Shown: positions 53,511 through 63,133 of the stretch, one piece after another | Layout of the letters: every line of letters starts with the position of its first letter | How positions within the stretch are numbered: the first letter of the stretch is position 1 | DNA from: Streptomyces canus | GTDB taxonomy: Bacteria > Actinomycetota > Actinomycetes > Streptomycetales > Streptomycetaceae | Length of the DNA: 64,000 bases | Assembly (NCBI RefSeq): GCF_041435015.1 | Contig: NZ_CP107989.1 | Span: 9,114,001-9,178,000, forward strand | Reading direction: 5' to 3' | Notes under the pieces: generated by a model | Database searches by the model: none | Told to the model about the DNA's origin: nothing | What the model saw: only the letters and a program-made list of their open reading frames with translations | Program-made: the position numbers and the translations under genes

Positions 53511-54341
53511 TCAGCTGTCTGCACCGTCATCGGACTCACCGGCCACGACCAGCCGCCGCAGATGCTCGGAGACCTCCGCGCGCGCCCCGGCCGGCAGCCC
53601 CGCGTCCGTGACCAGCGTGTCGACCTGCTCCAGCGAGGCGAACGAACTCAGGCCCACCGTGCCCCACTTGGTGTGGTCGGCGACCACCACGACCCGCCGC
53701 GCCGACTGCACGAGACGCCGGTTGGTCTCCGCCTCCGCGAGGTTCGGCGTCGACAGTCCGGCCTCGACCGATATGCCGTGCACACCGAGGAAGAGCACAT
53801 CGAAGTGGAGCGCCCCGATCGCCTGGTCGGCCACCGGCCCCACCAGCGAGTCGGACGGGGTGCGCACACCGCCGGTCAGTACGACGGTCGCCGCGCCCTG
53901 ACGGGGGCCCGTGGTGCGCTGCGCCGCGTGGAACACATCGGCGACCCGCACCGAGTTCGTCACGACGGTCAGATCGGGCACATCGAGCAGATGGTGGGCC
54001 AGCGCGTACGTCGTCGTACCGCCCGACAGCGCGATCGCGGTACCCGGGGCGACCAGTTCCGCCGCCGACCGCGCGATGTCCTCCTTGGCGGTCAGCTCCA
54101 GACCCGACTTCGCCTCGAAGCCCGGCTCGTGGGTGCTCGCCTCGACCACCGGGACGGCGCCGCCGTGCACCTTCTCCAGTACACCCTGGCGGGCCAGCGC
54201 GTCCAGATCACGCCGTACCGTCATGTCCGACACGCCGAGCTTGCGGGTCAGCTCGTTGACACGCACTCCGCCTCGGCGCCGGACCTCGTCCAGGATCAGG
54301 GCGCGCCGCTGCTCCGCGAGGAGGTTCTGATTCTCACTCAC
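53511..54341 (-). CDS. DeoR-family transcriptional regulator
   Basis: A 276-residue DeoR-type repressor. The winged helix starts LLAEQRRALILDEVRRRGGV, with MTVRRDLDALARQGVLEKVH as the recognition part (residues 5-55). The C-terminal sugar-phosphate sensor has ALSGGTTTYALAHHL and VLTGGVRTPSDSLVG. GTG 54341 is chosen with GGAGAG 7 bases upstream. Such regulators govern sugar and amino-sugar operons; the SIS-domain/aldolase operon at 32.6 kb, which has a matching type of dyad promoter, is one possible target. Confidence 0.9.
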   Translation of the reverse strand: MSENQNLLAEQRRALILDEVRRRGGVRVNELTRKLGVSDMTVRRDLDALARQGVLEKVHGGAVPVVEASTHEPGFEAKSGLELTAKEDIARSAAELVAPGTAIALSGGTTTYALAHHLLDVPDLTVVTNSVRVADVFHAAQRTTGPRQGAATVVLTGGVRTPSDSLVGPVADQAIGALHFDVLFLGVHGISVEAGLSTPNLAEAETNRRLVQSARRVVVVADHTKWGTVGLSSFASLEQVDTLVTDAGLPAGARAEVSEHLRRLVVAGESDDGADS

Positions 54342-54636
54342 GTACGCTCTCCGGTCCTTTCGCCTGGGGCCGTCCGACATGCCCTGCGCACCCTCTCCCA
54401 CGAGCACATTTTGCCCGACCCTGGTGCGCGGGACGTCCCATACTCGCACGGGCCCCGGCCGGGAGTGCCACCGACCGCACCGTCGCGCTCCTGCCACCGG
54501 GGTGACACCCGGGCTCCGGCCGTCACCCGGATCGGGGAGATTCCGTGACGAGGGGTGTGCGCACCGCGCAGACCGGAGATCCTGGTGTCCGCACGGACAG
54601 ATGCCGACAGCGCGTCACGGGGGAAGTGCGACAACA

Positions 54637-56973
54637 GTGGAACGTGTCACGACCATGGGCGGCGACGGCTCGGCCGCCCGGCCCGAAGAATCCGGAACCG
54701 CCCTGGAGCTCCTGGTCCACGGAGTGGGCGGCACCACGCCGGAGAAGATGCTCGACGATCCGCGCACGGTGCGGATCACCGGCGACGACATCGCGGCCGT
54801 CTTCCGGCGCGCCGACGACGTCGACGCCGAGGAGGGACAGCGCGACGGCCGCACCGGCCCGGTGCCCGAGGCCTACGTCTGGTGCAACCTCACCTCCGGC
54901 AACGGCACCCGCGCCCTGTGGCTGCTGTTGCTGCCGTTCATGGTGGTCAACCTCGCCCACTGGATGCGCCCCACCGCGCGCGGCCGCAAAAGGACGGTGC
55001 GCCTCTACGGCCTCCTGGTACGACTCGCCGCCCTGACCCTGACCGTTCTGCTGGTCGCCGCGGCCTGCGAGGTCGCCCTGGACCTCGCCGCCTGGCAGTG
55101 CGCGGGCACACGCGCGTGTGCCGAGTCGCACTCCTGGCTGGGCTTTCTGTCGCCCGAGGTGTCGGACGGCGGCTGGTGGAGCAGGCCGGGCCGCCGCCTC
55201 GCCGTCGCGGCCCTGGTCCCGGCCGCGCTCACCGGCCTCCTCTGGTACCTGTCCCACCGCACCTGGAGCGCCTACGAGTCCCAACAGCCCATGTCCCGCG
55301 AGGGCGATCCGGAGGAGGACAACGGCCGCACCGCGCTCGGCCGGCCCGGCTTCTGGTACGGCCGCCGCCTGGTCGCCCGCCTGCGGGCCGCGCACACCGC
55401 TGCGGGCCTGCTGACGATCGCCGCGGCGGTCAGCTCGACGGCGGCCCGCTTCGACCGCGAACCGGGCGGCCCCGCACTGCTCGACACGCTCGGCCGGGTC
55501 CTGGAGACCGGTCTCGTCACCGGTGGGGTCGCCGTCGTCTGGGTGGTGTGCCGCCGCGGCCGCAGCGAGAGGTATCTCGACCGGCAGCTCGACCAGCACC
55601 TAGTACGACGCCTGCCGCTCGCCGCGCTCGTCCTGCTCGCCCTCGCCGCGGTGTACGCCGGGTGGGCGCGGCCCGGATGGGAGTCGCACGGCAGGCTGTC
55701 GGGGGACGCCACCTTCGGCGGCATCGCCTTCGTGCAGGGCCTGCTGATCATCGCCCTGGCCGCCGTCGCTCACGTGCTGTACCGCACGCATCCCGACCCG
55801 CGCGCCGCGATGCGGGGCCTCGGCGGACCCGCCGTGGCGATGCTGGCCTGCGCCCTCGGCGGTGTGATGTCCGGCGGCGTGTCGCAGCGCGTGGCGGACT
55901 GGCTGGACGGCACCGGCGCGACCATCCTCGGGCCGCCGGTCCTGCTGACCTGGCAGGCCTCCGTGATTCCGCTGGTCCTCCTCGTGCTGCTGGGGCACTG
56001 CGCCTGGCTCGGCCGGCGTACCTGGCGCTCCGGTCGGGCCCAACTGGGCACGGTGGAGAGCGAGTACCCCGCAGAGCCCAAGGACGCGGCACGGACCCGC
56101 CGTATCGCCCGCACCCGCGCGATGGCGGCGCTGACGGACCGGGGGCCCCGGCTGATCGGGGTGACATCGGCCAGCACCCTGCTCCTCGGCGCCGGAGCGC
56201 TCGTGGGCGCCCTGACCTCCCACAAGACACCCGGCAAGGCCGCCGAGGGGGCGTACGCCTTCGTCGAGAGCGCCGCGGAGACCGCGCAGGCCCTCGGCTC
56301 CTGGCTGATCGGACTCGGCTTCATCCTGTTCGTCACCTGGGGCCGCCGCGCCTACAAGGACCCCTCCGCGCGCCGGACCATCGGCATCCTCTGGGACGTG
56401 GGCACCTTCTGGCCGCGCGCCGCCCACCCCTTCGCCCCGCCCTGTTACGCCGAGCGCGCCGTACCGGACCTGACCTGGCGGATCGCGACGTGGACCCGGG
56501 CCACGCGCGGCCGACTGGTCATCTCCGGCCACTCCCAGGGGAGCGTGCTCGCGGCCGCCGCTGCCTGGCAGCTGGAGCCGGCCGTCCGCAAGCGGGTCGC
56601 CCTGCTGACCTACGGCTCCCCGCTGGAGCGCCTCTACGGCCGCTGGTTCCCGGCCCACTTCGGTCCGGCCGCGCTCACCGCGCTGCACCACGACGTGGAC
56701 TGCTGGCGCAACCTCTACCGGCTCACCGACCCCATCGGCGGCCCGGTCCGGCTGCCCGGCGACTGCGGCCCCGAGGTGGACCGGGAACCCCTGAAGGACC
56801 CGCTCGCCTACGGCCGTACCGATCTGCACCCGCTGCCCGCGCAGATCCTGGGCCACTCCGACTACCAGGCGGACCCGGTCTTCGCCGAGGAGCGGGCGAG
56901 ACTACTGGGCCGGCTCCAGCCGGACGTACCTGGCCCGCGGTCTCAGGACGACTCGGGCAGATCCTCGGCGTAG
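54637..56973 (+). CDS. Large membrane protein with alpha/beta-hydrolase domain
   Basis: A 778-residue protein. Short N-terminal part [19 protein letters not shown] resembles the oxyanion-hole strand of alpha/beta hydrolases; about nine to eleven membrane segments follow (residues 85-580); a C-terminal block has [20 protein letters not shown] with nucleophile Ser in GHSQGS near residue 632, and later an Asp and His (DPIGGP, LGHSDY). The hydrolase seems split by a large membrane insertion. GTG 54637 follows GGGGGAAG at 10 bases. The 295 bases upstream show no gene. It overlaps the following convergent gene by 31 bp. Confidence 0.8.
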   Translation: MERVTTMGGDGSAARPEESGTALELLVHGVGGTTPEKMLDDPRTVRITGDDIAAVFRRADDVDAEEGQRDGRTGPVPEAYVWCNLTSGNGTRALWLLLLPFMVVNLAHWMRPTARGRKRTVRLYGLLVRLAALTLTVLLVAAACEVALDLAAWQCAGTRACAESHSWLGFLSPEVSDGGWWSRPGRRLAVAALVPAALTGLLWYLSHRTWSAYESQQPMSREGDPEEDNGRTALGRPGFWYGRRLVARLRAAHTAAGLLTIAAAVSSTAARFDREPGGPALLDTLGRVLETGLVTGGVAVVWVVCRRGRSERYLDRQLDQHLVRRLPLAALVLLALAAVYAGWARPGWESHGRLSGDATFGGIAFVQGLLIIALAAVAHVLYRTHPDPRAAMRGLGGPAVAMLACALGGVMSGGVSQRVADWLDGTGATILGPPVLLTWQASVIPLVLLVLLGHCAWLGRRTWRSGRAQLGTVESEYPAEPKDAARTRRIARTRAMAALTDRGPRLIGVTSASTLLLGAGALVGALTSHKTPGKAAEGAYAFVESAAETAQALGSWLIGLGFILFVTWGRRAYKDPSARRTIGILWDVGTFWPRAAHPFAPPCYAERAVPDLTWRIATWTRATRGRLVISGHSQGSVLAAAAAWQLEPAVRKRVALLTYGSPLERLYGRWFPAHFGPAALTALHHDVDCWRNLYRLTDPIGGPVRLPGDCGPEVDREPLKDPLAYGRTDLHPLPAQILGHSDYQADPVFAEERARLLGRLQPDVPGPRSQDDSGRSSA

Positions 56974-59378
56974 AGGAGGGTCAGGTCGTCCGTGGTCGGG
57001 TCGTCCACCTGGGCGACCCGGCTCGCGTGCCGCTCCACCATCGCCTCGAAGGTCTGGCGCGCGGTACGGCCGTTACCGAAGGCGGGCCCCTTCGGCAGCA
57101 CCGTGAAGTACTTCAGCAGAGCCTCCGCGGCACCCGCCGCCAGCCGGTACTCGTGCTCCTCGGCCTGCTGCTCCACGATGCTGAGGAGTTCCTCGGGGTT
57201 GTAGTCGCTGAAGGTGATGGTCCGTGAGAAGCGGGAGGCCACACCCGGGTTGACCGACAGGAACCGCTCCATCTCGGCGGTGTAGCCCGCGACGATCACC
57301 ACGACCGCGTCCCGGTGGTCCTCCATCAGCTTCACCAGCGTGTCGATGGCCTCCTTGCCGAAGTCCCGGCCCGAGTCCTCCGGCGACAGCGCGTACGCCT
57401 CGTCGATGAACAGCACTCCACCGCGCGCCTTGTCGAAGGCCTCCTGGGTGCGGATCGCGGTGGAACCGATGTGCTCGCCGACCAGGTCGACGCGGGACAC
57501 CTCGACGAGATGGCCCTTCTCCAGGACACCGAGGGAGGCGAGGATCTCGCCGTAGAGCCGGGCGACCGTGGTCTTGCCGGTGCCGGGGGAGCCGGTGAAG
57601 ACCAGGTGGCGCTTGACGGACGCGGCCTTGAGGCCCGCCTGCTGGCGGCGCCGGCCCACCTCGATCATGTCGGTGAGCGCTCGCACCTCGCGCTTGACGC
57701 TGTCCAGGCCCACCAGCGCGTCGAGTTCGCCGAGAACGGCCTTCGAGGTGCGTGCGGGCTTCTCCGGCTCCGCGGGGACGACCAGCGGCTCCTGCTCGGT
57801 GATCCGCTGCCCCGGGATCGCACCCAGCAGGCCGGTCGAGCGGGACTCGGTCTGTACGGCGGTCTCGCGGGCCGCGGGCGGGGTCAGGCTCCCGCTCTCG
57901 TCGCTGGTGCAGTCCTCGACGACCGGACCCGCGCCGGCGGCCGCGTCCGGGGCGTCCGCGAACTCGTAGCCCCCGCGCGCGCAGCGCTCGGTACGGCACT
58001 TCTTGAGCGTCGTACGGCAGCCGTCTATCACATGGAAGCCGTACCCGCCGCTGCCCGTCACCCGGCAGTTCAGGAAGCTGCCGCGGCCGCCCGCCGACAC
58101 GTAGAAGCCGGCCTCGGCGGGGGAGTCGACCGTGCAGCGCTCGATCGTCGGGTCGGCGCCCTTGGTGACGATCACGCCGGTCTGGGTGGCGTCCACGGTG
58201 CAGTTGTTGAGGGTACCGCCGCTGCCGTGGTCGCGGAACCAGGCGCCGGTCGCCGCGTCCCGGATCCGGCAGTCGTCGAGCTGCGCGGTGGCGCCGTCGC
58301 TCACCGACACGGCCGTGTTGCGGACCTGGGAGATGTCGCTGTCGACGACGTCCGCGCGGGAGCCGCGGTCCAGGACGAACAGGGCGTCCGGCACGTCGTG
58401 CACCCGGCAGGAGTCCAGTACGGCGGTGGCGCCGTCGCTGACCCAGACGGCCGGGTAGTCGCCGGTGCTGTCGAAGATCTCGCACTGGTTGGCGTCCACG
58501 CGGGTGCCCGGATCCCACACCGACAGGCCGTTGCGCCCGAACTGACGGACCGTCGTGCGGGTCAGGGTGAGCACCGAGCGGGAGCGCAGGTCGACCGCGT
58601 TCTCCGGGATGTCGTGGATACGGCAGTCGGCGAGGGTCAGCACCGCGTCGGTGTCGAGCGTGACGCCGTCGGCGGTGGTGCGGTGCACATCGCAGTCGGT
58701 GAGGTGGGCGGTGGCCCGGCCGGTGATCTGCACGCCGCTGCCGCGGACCTCGTAGACCTCGCAACCCACGGCCTCCAGCGCGGAGTTCTCGCCGGTGGCC
58801 GCCAGTCCCGCGCCGGAGGTGTGGTGGACCCGGCAGCGCTCCAGGCGGGGGTGGGCGCCGCCGCGCACCGCGATGCCGGACTGACCGGCCGCCACGATCT
58901 CGCACTCCTCGAAGACCCCGCCCGCGCCGTCCAGTACGGCGATGCCGATACCGGCCGGGTTGTCGACGGTGCAGCGCCGCACGGTCGGGCGGGCACCGCC
59001 GCGGACCTCGATGCCGGCCGCGGACCGGGTGACGACGCGGATGTCGGCGAGCTCCGGCGTGCCCTCCTCGACGAGCAGGGCGGGCGCGGCGGCGTCCTGG
59101 CCCTCCACGTGCAGATCCTGCACGACGGCGGAGGCGCGGACGGTCAACGGCACTCCGTCCAGGGGCGCGATGCGCACGGAACCGGGCGAGCCTTCGGGGC
59201 CGCGCAGGGTCACCGCCCGCTGAAGGACGAGGTTCTCCCGGTAGGTGCCGGGCGCGACCGTGAGCACGTCGCCGTCGGCCGCGGCCTCCAGGGCAGCGGC
59301 GAGGGACGCGTACTCACCCGTGCGGCGCCGCCACCGCGATGTACCGGTGTGCGTCACCTGGACCGTGCCCTGTGCCAT
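56943..59378 (-). CDS. Right-handed beta-helix / AAA+ ATPase fusion (CbbX/EccA-like)
   Basis: An 811-residue fusion. Residues 20-480 are parallel beta-helix coils with repeats such as [19 protein letters not shown] and [19 protein letters not shown], each about 22-23 residues. Residues 545-811 are a CbbX/EccA-type AAA+ domain: Walker [10 protein letters not shown] near residue 592, Walker [13 protein letters not shown] near residue 649, and sensor region [13 protein letters not shown]. The AAA+ domain is found in ESX secretion and Rubisco activation. The order suggests a solenoid that binds a target and an ATPase that remodels it. ATG 59378 follows GGGGGC. Confidence 0.88.
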   Translation of the reverse strand: MAQGTVQVTHTGTSRWRRRTGEYASLAAALEAAADGDVLTVAPGTYRENLVLQRAVTLRGPEGSPGSVRIAPLDGVPLTVRASAVVQDLHVEGQDAAAPALLVEEGTPELADIRVVTRSAAGIEVRGGARPTVRRCTVDNPAGIGIAVLDGAGGVFEECEIVAAGQSGIAVRGGAHPRLERCRVHHTSGAGLAATGENSALEAVGCEVYEVRGSGVQITGRATAHLTDCDVHRTTADGVTLDTDAVLTLADCRIHDIPENAVDLRSRSVLTLTRTTVRQFGRNGLSVWDPGTRVDANQCEIFDSTGDYPAVWVSDGATAVLDSCRVHDVPDALFVLDRGSRADVVDSDISQVRNTAVSVSDGATAQLDDCRIRDAATGAWFRDHGSGGTLNNCTVDATQTGVIVTKGADPTIERCTVDSPAEAGFYVSAGGRGSFLNCRVTGSGGYGFHVIDGCRTTLKKCRTERCARGGYEFADAPDAAAGAGPVVEDCTSDESGSLTPPAARETAVQTESRSTGLLGAIPGQRITEQEPLVVPAEPEKPARTSKAVLGELDALVGLDSVKREVRALTDMIEVGRRRQQAGLKAASVKRHLVFTGSPGTGKTTVARLYGEILASLGVLEKGHLVEVSRVDLVGEHIGSTAIRTQEAFDKARGGVLFIDEAYALSPEDSGRDFGKEAIDTLVKLMEDHRDAVVVIVAGYTAEMERFLSVNPGVASRFSRTITFSDYNPEELLSIVEQQAEEHEYRLAAGAAEALLKYFTVLPKGPAFGNGRTARQTFEAMVERHASRVAQVDDPTTDDLTLLYAEDLPESS

Positions 59379-59489
59379 GGCGTTGCTGTGCCCCCACCTC
59401 GACGTACGCGGGTTTGTGCTGCCGAGGAACCTCGGCCGGTCCACCGTAGCGTGCGTGCGGGCGGTGGGTTGACCAGAGCCGTGAGGCCG

Positions 59490-60104
59490 TCAGCTGCCGG
59501 TGCCGGTCCGGCCCCAGTCCGGGCCCGCGCGGTCCCAGGCCTGGTCCCAACGGGCGTACCGGCGACGGACCATGCGCCAGACGGCGAGCCGCCTGCCGCC
59601 CTCGATCAGGCCCGCGGTCAGCAGGGCCGCCCCTGCGCCCGCGAGGACGGCATGGGTGGTGGCGGTCGCGGAGTCCAGCGGCCGGGCCGCTATGCGTCCG
59701 TGGAGGTCCGTCCACAGGCTGAAGTGGTCGCCGCGGTGCGGGGTCTGGAGGGCGGCCAGCACCGTGCCCTTGTGCGTGGTGCCGTCCGGCGCGGTCCAGT
59801 CGGCCACCACCCGGCTGCGCACATCCCGCCCCGAGGCGGCCTCGGGGTCGGCGTCCAGCGGCGAGCGGTCCAGTTTGCGGATCACGGTCGCCGTCACCAT
59901 CCGGCGGGATTCCTGCTGTTCACGGACAGACCGCTGCAGCGCGTCCTGGGCCACGCCCCCGGTGACGGACCCGATCACCGGACCGACGACCAGGATCAGC
60001 AGCAGGGCCAGCAGGCCCACCCAGGCCTCGGCCAGGTCGGTCCCACGGCGCAGCGGATTGCTCCGCCAACGCCAGAGTCCGCTGATCGCTCGCACCGTCC
60101 GCAC
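59490..60104 (-). CDS. Rv1733c-like two-pass membrane protein
   Basis: A 204-residue protein. An N-terminal RAISGLWRWRSNPLRRGTD motif is characteristic of the Rv1733c family of mycobacteria and Streptomyces. A membrane helix (residues 33-53), an extracytoplasmic domain with VTATVIRKLDRSP and a second helix (residues 150-172) follow. No function is established. GTG 60104 is the most likely start, with GGAG upstream. Confidence 0.8.
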   Translation of the reverse strand: MRTVRAISGLWRWRSNPLRRGTDLAEAWVGLLALLLILVVGPVIGSVTGGVAQDALQRSVREQQESRRMVTATVIRKLDRSPLDADPEAASGRDVRSRVVADWTAPDGTTHKGTVLAALQTPHRGDHFSLWTDLHGRIAARPLDSATATTHAVLAGAGAALLTAGLIEGGRRLAVWRMVRRRYARWDQAWDRAGPDWGRTGTGS

Positions 60105-60315
60105 CCCCTTCCCCGCTCCGTGATAACCCCCGGCGGAGTCGTTCACGCGCGGGACCGGCCGAAGAGAGAGCGAAATCACCTGCGGCCGGGTCCTCTCATG
60201 AACTCCTCATGAAAGTCCCAACGTGCAGGCCCCCGGGCGGTGTTCCCGTGCCCGGGGCCCGGGGCGATCTTTAACGGAACTTTGTCCACCGCGGCCGCGT
60301 CGAGCCGCTGCCCGC

Positions 60316-61143
60316 CTATTCGAGAATCCTGACCGGGTCGCCGACCCGGATCGTGCCGCGGGACCGGGGCACCAGATTCTGTCCGAAGACGAGCTTGCTT
60401 CCGAAGCGGCGGTGCCGGCCCAGGGTGTGCAGGGGTTCCTTGCCGCGGACGGCGGCGGCCTGGTCGGTGGTGGTCACCACGCATCGCCCGCACATCTTGG
60501 CCACCCGGAAGGTCACGTCCCCGATCGCGAGGAGCGACCAGTCGTCCTCGGCCCAGGCGTCGGTGCCGCCCACGACGACGTTCGGCCGGAAACGGTTCAT
60601 GGGCAGGGGGCCCTCGGCCGCGTGCCGGCCTTCGGAGATCAGTGAGTTGAGGGCGTCGAGGGACGCCGCGGAGACGAGCAGCAGCGGGTATCCGTCGGCG
60701 AAGGTGACGGTCTCGCCCGGCAGCGCGTACTCGGGTTCGACCGGGCGGCGGGTGGCGGGGTCGTCCATGTGGACGAGGCGGGTCCGGGCGCCGAGGTACT
60801 CGCTGCACCACGCGTGCGCGGCCGGATCGGCGGCGGGCACCCCTTCGACCTTGTCGCCGAAGAGATCCAGCGTGACGGTCCCGTCCGACTCGGGGACCGG
60901 CACGGTCAAGGGATCCATGCCGGGCGCGGACAGAACGACGCCGCCGCCGGGCAGCAGCTCGGCGGCGGCCAGCGCGAGGCGCGGCTGCTGGCGTTGTGTG
61001 ACGACCCTTCCCCCGTCGTCGACCAGCGTCCAGCGCCGGTCTCCGGCCAGCCCCCAGGGCTCCACCTCGGCCTCCCGGGGCGCCAGGCCCCGGAACGCTT
61101 TGACCGGATGGACGTGAATCGACAGCAGCTGCGCATTCCCCAT
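60316..61143 (-). CDS. MOSC-domain protein (YcbX/mARC-like)
   Basis: A 275-residue protein with MOSC_N (residues 1-115, LLSIHVHPVKAFRGLAPREA) and MOSC (residues 125-275). The conserved Cys region AKMCGRCVVTTTDQ near residue 213 matches the site that ligates molybdenum cofactor in YcbX/mARC proteins, which reduce N-hydroxylated compounds. No fused ferredoxin domain is present. It sits alone in its strand with unrelated flanking genes. The 211 bp between 60105 and 60315 shows nothing recognisable. Confidence 0.88.
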   Translation of the reverse strand: MGNAQLLSIHVHPVKAFRGLAPREAEVEPWGLAGDRRWTLVDDGGRVVTQRQQPRLALAAAELLPGGGVVLSAPGMDPLTVPVPESDGTVTLDLFGDKVEGVPAADPAAHAWCSEYLGARTRLVHMDDPATRRPVEPEYALPGETVTFADGYPLLLVSAASLDALNSLISEGRHAAEGPLPMNRFRPNVVVGGTDAWAEDDWSLLAIGDVTFRVAKMCGRCVVTTTDQAAAVRGKEPLHTLGRHRRFGSKLVFGQNLVPRSRGTIRVGDPVRILE

Positions 61144-61185
61144 GCGGCCATCGTGCCAGGCGGCACCGACAGCCGGGGAGGGGAA

Positions 61186-61626
61186 TCAGTACCCGCGGTA
61201 CTGCTGGTTGTTGTACGGGTCCTGGTAGGGAGCCGCCGGGGCGGGCCGGGGAGCCGCGGGGCGCATCGCCTCGTAGCCCGTGCCCATACCGGGGCCGGCC
61301 GGGCGCGGCTGCTGCTGTTGCTGCCCGGGATAACCGCGAGGCGCGGCCGCCTGCTGCGGGATGTACGCGCCGGGCGCCTGCTGCAGCGGAGAGGGCTGCT
61401 GCGCCTGCGGGTAGCCGTAGGAGGAGTAGGAGGGACCCGCGGGAAGAGCGGGCAGTCCGGACGACAGCGCGGGCAGGTTGCTTGCCGGGACGTCGTACGC
61501 GGCAGGGACCCGGATCGGGGCGATCTGCGGGGTGCCCCGCTCGGCCACGAGCGAGTCGTAGATCGGAGTGTCCGGGAAGGAGGCGGAGTAGTAGCCGCCG
61601 CCATAAGTGGAGCGGGGGGAGGTCAT
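61186..61626 (-). CDS. DUF6643-like proline/glutamine/tyrosine-rich protein
   Basis: A 146-residue low-complexity protein. A conserved N-terminus (MTSPRSTYGGGYYSASFPDT, then IYDSLVAERGTPQIAP) is followed by a disordered Pro/Gln/Ala/Tyr-rich tail. The N-terminal motif recurs in Streptomyces as a family of unknown function. ATG 61626 is the start. It is divergent from the TerD-domain gene. Confidence 0.75.
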   Translation of the reverse strand: MTSPRSTYGGGYYSASFPDTPIYDSLVAERGTPQIAPIRVPAAYDVPASNLPALSSGLPALPAGPSYSSYGYPQAQQPSPLQQAPGAYIPQQAAAPRGYPGQQQQQPRPAGPGMGTGYEAMRPAAPRPAPAAPYQDPYNNQQYRGY

Positions 61627-61917
61627 GGCACATAAGTTAAGCCCACGATGTGCTGGTTGGGGAGACCGATAAGAGGGTTGTTTTCCGTGTCCGCAGTGAC
61701 GTGGGATCCCCAATGCGAGCGAACTCGGCAAAAAAGGACGCCAATCCAGGTCCCATCCGTGTAAAGGCCGAGTTCCGGGCGGGTTACCGACGGTTGACCG
61801 GCGATCTTCCTGTCCGTGGGATGGGAGTTCGCTGTCCCGGGGGAATAGGTTGAGCGGGTAGAACTCGAAGGGCCTCCGGGGCGCGTCCTGGACTGCCGAC
61901 ACCTGATGGGGGCGGAC

Positions 61918-63129
61918 ATGTCAATGTCGAAAGGGTCGAACGTTCCGGTGCCCACGACGGCACTGCGCGTCGAATTGGGCTGGCGCTCGGGACCGGGAGT
62001 CCCCGACGCGGACGCCTCGGCCCTGCTGCTGGTCGGCGGAAAGGTCCGCTCCGACGCCGACTTCGTCTTCTACAACCAACCGCAGCACTCCTCCGGAGCG
62101 GTCCGCCACGAGGGCAAACGGACCGACGGCGGCGGGGTGACCGACACCCTGCTCGTCGACCTCGCGCGCGTGGAGCCGTCGGTGGAAACCGTCGTACTCG
62201 CCGCCTCCGCGGACGGCGGGACCTTCGCCCGGATCCCGGGCCTCTACATCGAGGTACGGGACGCCGCTCAGGGCACGGTGGCGGCGCGATTCGACAGCGG
62301 GGGTGCGACCGTAGAAACCGCTTTCGTGCTCGGGGAGTTCTATCGCCGTCAAGGCGCTTGGAAGTTTCGCGCCGTCGGTCAGGGCTACGACAGCGGACTG
62401 GAAGGTCTGGCAACGGACTTCGGTATCACCGTGGACGAACCCCAGCAGCCGGCACCCATGGCCCCGCCGCCCGCCCCAACTGCGCAACCTGTCCGCCTCT
62501 CCAAGGTCACGCTGACCAAGTCGGCGCCTTCGGTCTCCCTCGCCAAACAGGGTGGCACCTCGGGCGCGATGCGCGTGAACCTCAACTGGCAGGTACGCAA
62601 ACAGTTCTCGGGCTGGGGCAGCAAGCGCGGTCGCGCGGTCGCCATGCACGCCGACCTCGACCTCGACCTGTGCGCCCTCTACGAGCTCGCCGACGGCCGC
62701 AAGGGGGTCGTACAAGCGCTGGGCAACGCCTATGGAGCCCTGCACCAGCCGCCGTACATCCACCTCGACGGCGACGACCGCACCGGTGCCCTCGCGAGCG
62801 GCGAGAACCTCACCGTGAACCTCGACCACAAGCGGGATTTCCGGCGCATCCTGGTCTTCGTGACCATCTACGAGGGGGCGCGTTCCTTCGCCGACCTGCA
62901 CGCCACGGTCACCCTTCAGCCGCAGCACGGCGCCGCGATCGACTTCTCCCTCGACGAGTGCACGGTGCCCTCGACGGTGTGTGCGCTGGCCCTGATCACC
63001 AACACCGGCGACGACCTGGTCGTGCAGCGCGAGGCCCGCTATCTGGTGCCCGACCGCGGGGTGAGCCCGCAGCGGACGGTGGACCAGGTCTACGGCTGGG
63101 GCATGAACTGGACACCGGGCCGCAAGTGA
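61918..63129 (+). CDS. Tandem TerD-domain protein
   Basis: A 403-residue protein with a TerD domain at the N-terminus ([53 protein letters not shown]) and a second TerA/TerD-like half from about residue 190 ([38 protein letters not shown]). The linker between is Pro/Ala-rich. Such proteins bind calcium and occur in tellurite-resistance and stress loci. The GDGRTDTD-like acidic loops are not fully conserved. ATG 61918 follows GGGGGCGG. Confidence 0.88.
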   Translation: MSMSKGSNVPVPTTALRVELGWRSGPGVPDADASALLLVGGKVRSDADFVFYNQPQHSSGAVRHEGKRTDGGGVTDTLLVDLARVEPSVETVVLAASADGGTFARIPGLYIEVRDAAQGTVAARFDSGGATVETAFVLGEFYRRQGAWKFRAVGQGYDSGLEGLATDFGITVDEPQQPAPMAPPPAPTAQPVRLSKVTLTKSAPSVSLAKQGGTSGAMRVNLNWQVRKQFSGWGSKRGRAVAMHADLDLDLCALYELADGRKGVVQALGNAYGALHQPPYIHLDGDDRTGALASGENLTVNLDHKRDFRRILVFVTIYEGARSFADLHATVTLQPQHGAAIDFSLDECTVPSTVCALALITNTGDDLVVQREARYLVPDRGVSPQRTVDQVYGWGMNWTPGRK

Positions 63130-63133
63130 GGCC

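Noticed and set aside
54555..57227. Plus-strand frame of about 890 codons
   Set aside because: It is a shifted frame of the large membrane hydrolase and has only Arg/Pro-rich sequence.
57315..60212. Very long plus-strand frame of about 965 codons
   Set aside because: It runs opposite the beta-helix/AAA+ gene, shows no domains, and the third-position GC pattern favours the minus strand.
61186..61626. Gln/Pro-rich tract as a microsatellite or collagen-like repeat
   Set aside because: The codons are varied and the motif spacing is irregular, so it is ordinary protein low complexity.
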